A DNA stretch of 64,000 nt, taken from Tridacna crocea (lineage: Eukaryota > Mollusca > Bivalvia > Cardiida > Cardiidae). Where the stretch lies: positions 28,671,210 to 28,735,209 of the forward strand of contig OX031073.1 in NCBI GenBank assembly GCA_943736015.1, read 5' to 3'. Below are positions 55,617 to 64,000 of this stretch, in pieces. Positions within the stretch are counted from its first letter, which is position 1. Each line of letters begins with the position of its first letter. Below the pieces are notes generated by a model. The model searched no databases and was not told where the DNA came from. It saw only the letters and a program-made list of their open reading frames with translations. The position numbers and the translations under genes are program-made.

Positions 55617-55831
55617 GCTAAACCCTTTCGGCGCCATAGGGGAAAGCAGAGACTTTTGCGGACGGCATAAATCAAGATCAGACTGCACAGTACGTGCAGT
55701 CTGATCTTTGATCTATGTCATCCGCTGGTGTAGTCAAACCTATACAATCAAAATCTTTGTGAGTTTCAATAGATTGTATTTATAGCCGTCCGCTGGAATT
55801 TGAATCTATTTATTTTGCACTGAAAGGTTTA
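55617..55831. mobile_element. HP2-like insertion present only in unit A
   Basis: ctaaaccctttcggcgccat ... cactgaaaggtttac with palindromic core gatcagactgcacagtacgtgcagtctgatc; the matching site in unit B (about 62870) lacks it. Confidence 0.65.
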
Positions 55832-56135
55832 CGAAACAAGTAAACTGTGTAGACTCGGAATCAGATCGTACATTCTGTGAAGGGTCATTTTAAACTATGC
55901 CGTCCGCAAACCTCATAACTTTGCAAATGGCGATTTTCAAAGATTAAAACCTTTCTCGGTGATTCCATTCGGATTTCATGTAGAAAAAGCAGGAAATAAT
56001 CTTATCTAAAACTTAGATTCTAATGTTTTGTATTAAAATCAATATCAATGACACTCTTTTGTTAAAATTAATTGAAATCTTCATCAAAAACAGATTAAAA
56101 ACGTTACATGCACGTCGCCTTTTTCCTAGTGTTGT

Positions 56136-56786
56136 GTTTAGTACTTTGATCCGCCAAGCGTCTCGGAGAAATGATGAAGGGCGGATCATTATAAGGGAGA
56201 CTACTCTTGCTTTACTCTTACTCTTAGACAGTACGAGTTTTCTCCCCTAGACCATATATTTTTTCTAAAAATCCCAGCTGTGATAGTTTTGCAGTACGAG
56301 TCTATGGGCATCATTTATTGGGTTGATTGATAAAAGATGTAATTCGATATTGTAATTAAACTGTATCTAATTGAGAAAAATGGCTATTTATCTATTTTTT
56401 TTCGTCATATACGAATCAAGGAAAATCATATCTGCACATAATTATATAGACTACACAGTGGCTTATTTAAATCAATGAAAAATTTTGTCAAACAGTATGC
56501 TTGTATATGACTCTTTCTTATACATTTTAATCAAATAATTATCATGCAATTGAACCCTTTACAAGACAGTCCCGATACTTAGGGACACTGTTTAGGCTTT
56601 TGGAAAACATAATGAGAATCTTGAGGAAATTTTCTGGTTGCATGCTATTTTCCTTTTGCCACAATAATTTCATATCCTTCGCAGTCCTTCTTTTGAGAAA
56701 CTTTTGATCAAACACTATCTATAAATGTTATTAATACTAAATAGTAAAGAACTTTTATAGTTTGGCAGATTTGTTTGTTTAAAATT
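56136..56786. other. No gene; one decayed HP1 half
   Basis: 56550-56690 keeps 'aaccctttacaagacagtcc' and a weak hairpin; the rest is unrecognised. Confidence 0.4.
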
Positions 56787-56997
56787 CAACCCTTATCCTA
56801 CTAAGTAACAGATGAAACCTTCAAACTGATAGTAAAAACCAAAATTTGGCTATTTCAAAGGTATTTTTTTCAGGATTAGACATGCTGTTATTGGACAGTG
56901 TAGACCAAAGATCAGACTATTTGTTCTGTGCAGTCTGATCTTGATCAACACTGTCTGCAAAAGGTCCTTGAGTTGCACTTAACAGCCTAAGAGTTGA
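56787..56997 (-). mobile_element. HP2 hairpin element
   Basis: Reverse orientation: aacccttatcctactaagta to acttaacagcctaagagtt; core gatcagactatttgttctgtgcagtctgatc. Confidence 0.75.
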
Positions 56998-57009
56998 TAC
57001 TATTCAAAT

Positions 57010-57260
57010 ATTTTCAATGATATCACAGCTGCAACCACTTCACCTATACATGCTCTCCCAGCATTTCTTTTCCAGCACTTCTCACTATGGTGTTCCTAAG
57101 TCATTGGCTTCTTTCCCACATAACCATCTAGGGTTATTCAGAAGCAAGATAGGAATGTATCCTGTTGCAATGACTATCATAAATTCTCTGAGAGAAATTG
57201 GCAAGCTGGAATTTTGTACCAGTAACATGCTTGCTCAAATGTTGTTACCAGCTGAGCTAC
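57010..57260. repeat. Dispersed repeat of unknown family
   Basis: Shares 'tcctgttgcaatgactatca' + 'ttctctgagagaaattggc' with 27815-27875. It ends in a tRNA-like 'accagctgagctactgagc'. Confidence 0.45.
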
Positions 57261-57264
57261 TGAG

Positions 57265-57450
57265 CATTTTCATCTTTTCCCACAATGTTTTCAAAAGCTG
57301 TCGATTTCTCAGAAGAATTCTCCTTTTCTGGTCAAAAGCATTTTCTTCTTTTCCAACAATGTTTTCAAAAGCCATCTCTTTATCTGAAAGACTTCTCTTC
57401 TGGTCACCAGCATTTTCTTCTTTTCCCCACAATGTTTTCAAAAACCTCTA
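57265..57450. repeat. Three tandem copies of an HP1 right-half segment
   Basis: 'cttttcccacaatgttttca' recurs at about 57273, 57350 and 57422, each followed by a variable spacer and 'cttctctt'. Confidence 0.75.
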
Positions 57451-57456
57451 ATATTT

Positions 57457-57685
57457 CAACTCTTTACCATACGGCAAAGTTTTGACCTTGCCCAACTTGG
57501 AAGTATTTGCAGACAACAATTTAAATGTGACTTAAATAATGAAATTTGATCCTGATAGAGTAGAAAACACTGTGGGAAAAAGAGAAAACGCTGGTTACCA
57601 GCATTTTCTCCTTTTCCCACAGTGCTTTCAAAAGACTTCTTCCTCAAGGGGTGTTAAAAGTCGTTATTGAGTGGTAAAGGGTTAA
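57457..57685 (+). mobile_element. HP1 hairpin element
   Basis: Same subtype as 42812-43041; right TTAA intact. A further right-half fragment follows to 57830. Confidence 0.87.
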
Positions 57686-57968
57686 AAAGCCTTCTTTTTC
57701 TTCAAAGGCATCCTGTCTGGTTACCAACATTTTTTTCTCTTCCTACAATGTTTTAGAAAGCCTACAGTGTTTTCAAAAGCCTTCTCTACTTGGGATTGTT
57801 AAAACTCAGGATTGTGTGGAATGGCCGGGTAAAAGGAATGACAAGATAAAAAGATAGAAATTCATAAAACGAACCTTATTTATTTAACAATGCAGTTCTG
57901 TGCATATACATACATGTATATAAACATGTACATGGATTTTACAAAAAATATTTAGTTCTCTGGGTGTA

Positions 57969-58196
57969 ATTACTCTTTACCAACAACAGAATTTTAGACT
58001 GGTCCAAATTGAAAGCACTTGCAGACGACAATATAACTGTAACTGGAAATTTGAAATTTGTTTCCAGCAGGGTAGAAAACATTGTGGGAAAAGGAGAAAA
58101 TGCTGGTTATCAGCATTTTCTCCTTTTCCCACTATGTTTTCAAAAGGCTTCTCCCTCAGGGTCATAAAAACCAGAAATTGTACAGTAAAGGGTTAA
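57969..58196 (+). mobile_element. HP1 hairpin element
   Basis: Left TTAA lost, right intact. Confidence 0.86.
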
Positions 58197-58242
58197 GAAT
58201 TATCATTAAAACAAAGTGAAGTCAGTTAATTCATATTCCTGT

Positions 58243-58350
58243 TTAAACCTTTACCACAAAATCCCAACTTTTAACAACCCTGTGAAAGAAGCAGTTTTAA
58301 AACGCTTTCAGTTTTGACCATCCTTTATTTTTTTTCATTGTAAAGAGCTA
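58243..58350 (-). mobile_element. HP1 element with the hairpin deleted
   Basis: Left end aacctttaccacaaaatccc joins directly to the distal arm (cgctttcagttttgaccatcc ... attgtaaagagct). Confidence 0.65.
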
Positions 58351-58484
58351 AAAGAGACTACCGGCCGGTATTAACCTCAGTGAATACCTACTGTAATACT
58401 TTTCCTGTTTTCCTTTCAGTCATTATTTGCCTTTTCACTACTCAAATATTCCTTTAGCCACAAATTGCTAATTTGCAATATATC

Positions 58485-58720
58485 TTAACTCTTTACCAGA
58501 TGACAAAATTTTGGCCTGGTCCAACTTGAAAGCATTTGCAGACGACATAATAAGCATGACTCAAAAACTGAAATTTCATTTGGAAAGGGTAGAAAATATT
58601 GTGGGAAAAGGAGAAAATACTTGTTACCGGCATTTTCGCCTTTTCTCACAAGGTTTTTAAAGGTTTTCTTTCTCCGGTTCTCCGGTCGTCAAAAGTTGGG
58701 ATTGTGTGGTAAAGAATTAA
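58485..58720 (+). mobile_element. HP1 hairpin element
   Basis: TTAA both ends; hairpin with several changes. Confidence 0.85.
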
Positions 58721-58741
58721 TCCATGTAAGTCATCCATAAT

Positions 58742-58971
58742 TTAATTCTTCATCAAACAACATTATTCTAGACTTATCTGAACTGAAAGCATTTGTAGAT
58801 AACAAAATAAACAAAACTCAAAAACTGAAATTTGTTTTCAGCAGGGTAGGAAACACTGTGGGGAAAAAGAGAACATGCTGGTTACCAGCATTTTCTTCTT
58901 TTCCAACAACGTTTTCAGAAGCCTTCTTTATCAGAATTGTTAAAAGTCGTGATTGCTTGGTATAGGGTTAA
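58742..58971 (+). mobile_element. HP1 hairpin element
   Basis: TTAA both ends, moderately diverged. Confidence 0.83.
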
Positions 58972-59151
58972 AGCAGTTGAAGAGGACAGTTTGAATTTAG
59001 CTTCAGGTTTTGAGATTTGAAAATATTGAACGATGAAAAGGAGAAAAACCTTACATACCAGCATTTCCTCCTTTTCCATCAGTGTTTTCTGCTTTTTTAA
59101 ATCATAAATCTCATAACTTTAGCTATATGTAATTTACAGAATGCAAAACCT

Positions 59152-59379
59152 TTCAACCCTTTACCAGACAAAAATTTTAGCCTTTGTCCAAATTGAAAGC
59201 ATTTGCAGATGACAATTTCAAAGTGGTTACAATTGTGCAAATTTTCTTTGACAGGGTAAAAAACTTTGTGGGAAAATGGAGAAAATATGTGGTTACCAGC
59301 ATTTTCTCCTTTTCCCATGTCTTCCAAAGGCTTCTTTTCCAGGAGGATCAAAAGTCGGCATTTTGTGTTAAAGGGTTTA
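59152..59379 (+). mobile_element. HP1 hairpin element
   Basis: 42812-type subtype; both TTAAs worn. Confidence 0.82.
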
Positions 59380-59412
59380 CCTGGACAATTTTGTAGTCTC
59401 AGTTATCATGAG

Positions 59413-59643
59413 TTAACCCTATTCCAAACGACAAATTTTTTGACTGGTCCAAATTGAAAGCACTTGCAGACGACAAAATAAAACCCTAATTGAAAAACTG
59501 AAATATGTTTCCAGCAGGGTAGAAAACATAGTGGGAAAAGGAGAAAATGCTGGTAACCAGCGTTTTCTCCTTTTCCCATAATGTGTTCAAAAGGCTTCTA
59601 TCTCATGGTCGTACAAACCAGGGATTGTTTGGTAAAGGGTTAG
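59413..59643 (+). mobile_element. HP1 hairpin element
   Basis: Left TTAA intact; right end ggtaaagggttagg. Confidence 0.87.
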
Positions 59644-59721
59644 GCATTTTGTTCTTTTGTTACAGAATCAAAATACTGAGTTTCAACACATGGTAGTTAT
59701 CTTCTTATGAGAGGGACATAC

Positions 59722-59897
59722 CACTAGCTGGTTCTGTTTCTTTATAGATGACTTCACAATGGTTCTATAATATGGTAGATGTCTGAATTCTGTTTCTTCA
59801 GTGTTCCACATGTTTCTTATTGAACGTTCGTGAAGTTTAAGTGCTGCAAAAATTACTGGACAACCATTAACTCCCAAAGCAATTCTGTACTGAAAAT
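59722..59897 (-). CDS. Candidate internal exon, protein not recognised
   Basis: A 176-base open segment lies between a strong acceptor (ttttttcttttcag) and a good donor (CTAGTG|GTATGT). It encodes FQYRIALGVNGCPVIFAALK, LHERSIRNMWNTEETEFRHL and PYYRTIVKSSIKKQNQLV. Unlike neighbouring frames it is not hairpin-element sequence. It ends in phase 0, compatible with the phase-0 start (GCA GTC ATG) of the zinc-finger exon at 36408, which would need a 23-kb intron or further exons. It may belong to another gene. I do not recognise the domain. Confidence 0.35.
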
Positions 59898-60291
59898 CTG
59901 AAAAGAAAAAAGAAATTTTCAAACCTTTCACACACTGTATCATTTAAAAAAAACACCCATGAGGTAGAGGGTTGTTTTGGAAGGCAGCTGAATGCACTGG
60001 CATTTGACCTACTTCTTTGTACATACTCAGAACAAATAGATTTTAATTTGCGATTTGTAAAAAAATATTCACACGCTTATTGGCAGGCCCTTGCCGCCAT
60101 ATTTTCTTGAACATTTATGAAACCATTATTTGCGAGCACTGAGCATCACCCAATAACCCAATAGATATACTGCTTTTCAACAAAACAAAACAATGGTGAT
60201 GATAAAAAGGCAATTGCTTGCCAGGTTACTTTTCATTATCTTACTTCATTTTGAGCCATAAAAGAATTTCAATGTTTCTATTTAACTTATT

Positions 60292-60513
60292 ACTATACGA
60301 CAATGTATTAGGCTTGTCCATATCGAAAGCATTTGAAGATAAGATAAAAGTGACTTAAAATTTGAAATTTGTTTTGTGAGGGGTAGAAAACATTGTGGGA
60401 AAAGGAGAAAATGCTGGTAATGATTATCAGCATTTTCTCCTTTTCCAACAATGTTTTCTAAAGGCTTTTTTCTCAGGGTCGTCAAAAGTAGGGATTGTGT
60501 GGTAATGGATTAA
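60292..60513 (+). mobile_element. HP1 hairpin element
   Basis: TTAA both ends; hairpin centre enlarged by a small insertion (gctggtaatgattatcagc). Confidence 0.86.
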
Positions 60514-60842
60514 GTATCTTGTACGCAACAAGCCATCGTTTTTTAAGACATTCATTGTTTGCAAACCATCATAATAAATGGAATTTTCTCCTTTTCCAAC
60601 AAGAAATCATCATGGGCTGACAATGCTTCAGAACCCTGTGGCCAAAACAAAACATACAAAATGTTTTCTTCAGTCTGACAGTATGGTTTGATATTATGTT
60701 ATAGAACTGACTTTAGATTTGTTGGTCAATAAGAAAAGGATCTATGTACAAAGCCTACATTCGATCCAAAGGGGAGCTTCGATGCCATTTTTTAAATGTT
60801 TCTCCTCTCCGAGACCCAATTACAAAATGACACCTGGGAAAT

Positions 60843-60977
60843 CCTTCAGTCTACAGGTATATACAAAGCCTAGTGGTTGCATGCTTGCTCCAATGCTATT
60901 TTTGTTATTTGGTCTCCACAGCAGAGACTAAATAACAACAATAGCATCGGAGAAAGCCTTCAGAGTCGGACTGAAGG
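60843..60977. repeat. Foldback of ~135 bp, unrelated to HP families
   Basis: Outer arms ccttcagtc / gactgaagg; inner arms ctccaatgctatttttgtta / ataacaacaatagcatcggag; 7-base loop flanked by ggtctc/gagac. Confidence 0.65.
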
Positions 60978-61039
60978 TACACAGTCCCCAGCTTCAAAAT
61001 ATATCCTTGAGAACTCTATGTTCTTTTGAAACCGCTATA

Positions 61040-61205
61040 GAAATAGGATGAAATACTATTATCCAGCATTTTCTGGTTTTTCCTATCATTTCATTTTTCC
61101 TATCTTATCAAGGACAGAAGTCATCTTTTGACCAATTATTAGATTTGTCGTCTGCTAAATTGCTTCCAATTTGATGCAGGCCTAAAGTTTGTCATCTTCT
61201 AAATT
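61040..61205 (-). mobile_element. HP fragment, diverged
   Basis: 'tatccagcattttctggttt' and 'tagatttgtcgtctgctaaa' follow the HP order; ends absent. Confidence 0.55.
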
Positions 61206-61304
61206 GTTGAATGTTTACCAAACTTTTCCTCCATTTTTTGTGTTACTTATTTTTCAAAACTTAAATGAAGTGTTTTAAGAACAGAACTTTTACGCTTCTT
61301 CTAC

Positions 61305-63170
61305 AAAGCCAAACTTTTATCCGAATATATGTACAACCCAGACACTGTGAAAATAAAACTCATCAATGATTCCAGTATTTTGTGGATTGTTTTACGGTTT
61401 ATATGTGAAGATATACGTGATTTTTTGTGTTAGATTATGAAATGTACGACTAACAACAAGAAGCACCCGTTAAATCACAAGAAATCAAGGAAAACTATCT
61501 CGTCTCCTTGCGTTTGTTTATTTCCGGCTCCTTCGTGTCGTTTCAACTGATATTTGTTAAAACATTATCATGTATTTTTTTCCATTGTTTTATTTACTTT
61601 CTTGCTCCCTTCCTTCGCTTATTTATTCCATTTTACCTGCGCTTGTGCTTGGTGTTTTGTTCTAAACTGATTTTCTTTCACAATTTAAGGCCATTGCGAT
61701 AGAATGATGAACTACCAATGGTCAATGGGAGACAACTCGTACAAAATTTTGTTATTAGTAATGTCAGAGTTGCTTCCCTTATTGAAGAGGAAAGGGCTTA
61801 TTTCTGACTGCTTCACGTCGTTACCTTTGAAGATAAGTCTACAAGAGACAGGCTCCACCCGAAGCCTCGCTTTGGCTTTTTCTGGTAGTGCTAAATGACT
61901 GCGGCTACAGTACCTGAATGGTAGAAGCAGTAGGCGGGACATGGAACCTCCTCCTCATGCCTGTGGTGATTATATGCCTGTGCACCTTACAAAAAATGCC
62001 AGCAACGAGCAAGCGTAAAACCGAGGACGAATAAACACGGTAACGTCTGTAGAGACGATCGGTTTGACAAGCGATAATTTTCCATGTAGCTGTAACGACT
62101 TTGAATCAGTTCGTATGGTAGAATTGTTAATTTTAATTATTCTAAAAACGATCGACATGCCACCCGACAGAAAATAATTCACCCGACAGATAATAATATT
62201 ATTTGTCAAAACAGGCGGTAGGTACTCTCCCTTTTATTTCATGACAATTTATAACGCCAATATTTGAATTTGGAATTAAGGTAAGATTTCACTAGAATAA
62301 CAATGCACCATTTGGTAACATATCTCTGAGGTAACAGATATTAATAAATCAAATTAGAGAGTGTATGATATCACAATGATAAATAAACGCACACTTACCA
62401 ACAAAAATATGTTTTCATTTACGGACAATGTCGACAGATACCGCTTAATTATAAGTTAATATTGAAACGTTATCTTATAAACTAGTTCAAAACAAAACTT
62501 CTGGTTTGTAGAATTATATGAGGTAGATTCAAAATTGAGCCCTAAAGCTGTCCCCTATACTGACAACTACATGTATCTAGGGCGTCAAATAAACCCAACA
62601 GAAATGTTCAGTCTAGAATCTTCTCCCAAACATTTACATTATCAAGGTTGCTTTTGTGAAGAATGTCTAAGTAAAGCAGACAGTGTAGATCAAGACCAGA
62701 CTGAACGTTCTGTGCAGTCTGATCTTAATCTACACAGGTTGCAAAGACAGCTATTATTGTATATGGCGCTTTGAAGTTTTTTTTGCGCCTACATGTGGAC
62801 CTCTTTCGACGGTTTAAATATATAGACTCTACAATACATTAAATGTATCTTGTAGAGATTTTAACACTACTTAGGTTCAACAAAACAAGCGGACTATGTA
62901 AACAGAGAATCAGATCGTACATTCTATGGAGTATGATGCTGAATGCCGTCCGCAAATCTCATAACTTTGCAAATGTCGATTTTCCAGGATTCAAAACTTT
63001 CTCGATGATTCCATTTGAATTTCAAGAAATAAAGCAGGAAATGTTCTTTCTTAAAGATTATATTCTAGCGTTATTGTATCGAAATCAAAGTCAATGAAAC
63101 TCTCTTGTTAAAATTAATTGAAATCTTCATTAAAAAGAGATTAAAACCGATACATGCATGTCACCTTTCC
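61305..63170. repeat. Segmental duplication, unit B
   Basis: Second copy of the 54050-56135 segment in direct orientation, 5.2 kb downstream, with numerous small indels. It keeps CCACCC/GGCGGG and 'ggcgggacatggaacc' in place. No conserved frame. Confidence 0.75.
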
Positions 63171-63396
63171 CCATATGCACTGCGACTGATGTCGCCGTGC
63201 AACAAGGGAAATAACTATACAACTTGCAAATCTCTTTAATAGAGGAGTTAACCCCCTTAAAATTTTGAAAACCAATACCATCAGCAACTAAGTAAATCTT
63301 TAAGGCTTCCTTGTCTTAAATGTTTCTGAAATGTCATATTCGACACATGCTAAGAAAATAATAAAATGACGGTGTTCAGAAGGGCAACAGCTATAC

Positions 63397-63613
63397 TTAA
63401 CCCTTTAGCAAAGGATAAAATTATAGGCTGGTCCAAATTGAAAGCATTTGCAGATGACAAAATAAAAATAACTCAAAAATTGAAATTTGTTTCCAGCAGG
63501 GTAGAAAATGTGAGAAAAGGAAAAAAATGGTTACCAGCATTTCTCCTTTTTCTACAATGTTTCCCCAAGGCTTTTGTCTCAGGGTCATAAAAACCAGGGA
63601 TTGTTTGGTTAAG
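63397..63613 (+). mobile_element. HP1 hairpin element
   Basis: Left TTAA intact; hairpin left half shortened (aaaaaatggttaccagcattt). Confidence 0.83.
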
Positions 63614-63634
63614 ATTCAATATTTTTCAAAGGAA

Positions 63635-63787
63635 AACAGGTGATGAAAATGTGGTTACCAGCATTTTCTCCTTTTCCCACAGTGTTTTCTACCCTTCACA
63701 GAACACATGTCAATTTTCTAGTCACTTTTATATTGTCGTCTGCAAATGCCTTCAATTTGAACCAGTCTAAAATTTTGTCATTTGGTT
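63635..63787 (-). mobile_element. HP1 fragment (hairpin right half and distal arm)
   Basis: 'gtggttaccagcattttctc' to 'aaaattttgtcatttggtt'. Confidence 0.7.
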
Positions 63788-63815
63788 TTCATCTAAGCTG
63801 ACTTGGATCCATTTT

Positions 63816-64000
63816 TTAATGCTTTACCAAACAAAAAAATTTTAGACTTGTCTAAATTGAAAGCATTTGCAGATGGCAAAAAAAGTGTGACTCAAAAATT
63901 GAAACTTGACTTTAGAAGATTAGAAAATATTGTCGGAAAAAGGAGAAAATGCTGGTTACCAGCATTTTCTCCTTTTCCTACAGTATTTTCAGAAGGCTTC
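63816..64000 (+). mobile_element. HP1 hairpin element, cut by the window edge
   Basis: Left TTAA, arm and complete hairpin are present; the right end is outside the window. Confidence 0.85.

Larger units (their letters stand above)
54050..56135. repeat. Segmental duplication, unit A
   Basis: Collinear with 61305-63170 over about 2 kb, from 'acttttatccgaatatatct' to 'taaaattaattgaaatcttc'. Best-matching blocks: 'acaactcgtacaaaattttg', 'cccttattgaagaggaaagg', 'cttacaaaaatgccagc', 'ataaacacggttacgtctgt'. The 111-codon frame at 54456-54791 is not kept in unit B. Relatively CG-rich between 54560 and 54850, with Sp1-like CCGCCC and GGCGGG. Function unknown. Confidence 0.75.

Noticed and set aside
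1-64000. Dozens of 60-120-codon ORFs with recurring peptides such as [14 protein letters not shown] or [12 protein letters not shown]
   Set aside because: They are translations of HP1/HP3/HP4 arms and hairpins in various frames. The same DNA gives different peptides in different copies, with no codon conservation.
1-64000. Retroviral, LTR, LINE or Polinton-type remnants
   Set aside because: No reverse transcriptase, integrase, capsid or polymerase-like stretch and no long terminal direct repeats were recognised. The 2-kb direct duplication lacks LTR-type ends and any coding interior.

Overview
This is animal nuclear DNA, AT-rich and almost entirely non-coding, and most likely from a bivalve mollusc. 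The evidence is intron-rich genes with GT-AG splicing, two conserved metazoan genes, tRNA-derived SINEs, and several repeat types I associate with bivalves (the 'acaagagggcc...gatcgctcacctg' end, the 'GAGCCGTG' inverted-repeat element, and the 'gggagataattct...gacagacagac' unit). The species assignment is inference.

Three host genes can be read by joining exons across GT-AG introns. (1) Minus strand, 7287 down to 10: the 5' seven coding exons of DNAJC10/ERdj5, an ER disulfide reductase. They give a signal peptide, a J domain with HPD, a first thioredoxin domain with CSHC, and the start of the next thioredoxin-like domain. The gene runs off the left edge. (2) Plus strand, 13828 to 22908: a complete three-exon CCDC103 (DNAAF19), a dynein-arm factor of motile cilia, 232 aa. 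(3) Minus strand, 36402 down to 32132: an 861-aa protein with six C-terminal C2H2 zinc fingers and two DLS-type motifs, one of them a PVDLS CtBP-binding consensus. A splice-flanked frame at 59897-59722 (minus) may be an upstream exon of it or part of another gene. DNAJC10 and CCDC103 are divergent; the 9.8-13.2 kb interval between them should hold both promoters.

The rest is dominated by short foldback elements of about 200-240 bp. They are flanked by TTAA, have ends of the CCCTTTACC / GGTAAAGGG type, and carry a near-perfect central hairpin. I call them HP1 (most copies), HP3 and HP4, which share the hairpin core, and HP2, which has a different core. TTAA plus CCC ends points to piggyBac-type non-autonomous elements; Kolobok is the alternative. 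About 75 copies or large fragments lie here, many abutting and sharing one TTAA. Almost every short ORF in the window is a translation of these elements.

Other elements are two tRNA-derived SINEs with clear target duplications, a roughly 360-bp element with 9-bp duplications (two copies), a 4.7-kb element with 25-bp inverted ends and seven dispersed copies of one 16-mer inside CCDC103 intron 1, a 1.5-kb array of about 165-bp units, a three-level nested insertion at 12.1-12.7 kb, and a 2-kb direct duplication (54.05-56.13 and 61.31-63.17 kb). No autonomous transposase, reverse transcriptase, capsid or envelope gene, true tRNA or rRNA was found.

The most notable points: the zinc-finger stop codon lies inside the TTAA target of a hairpin element, which then supplies the 3' UTR and a possible poly(A) signal; CCDC103 is flanked by direct repeats resembling the end of its own last exon; and the 4.7-kb element carries an unexplained recurring 16-mer.
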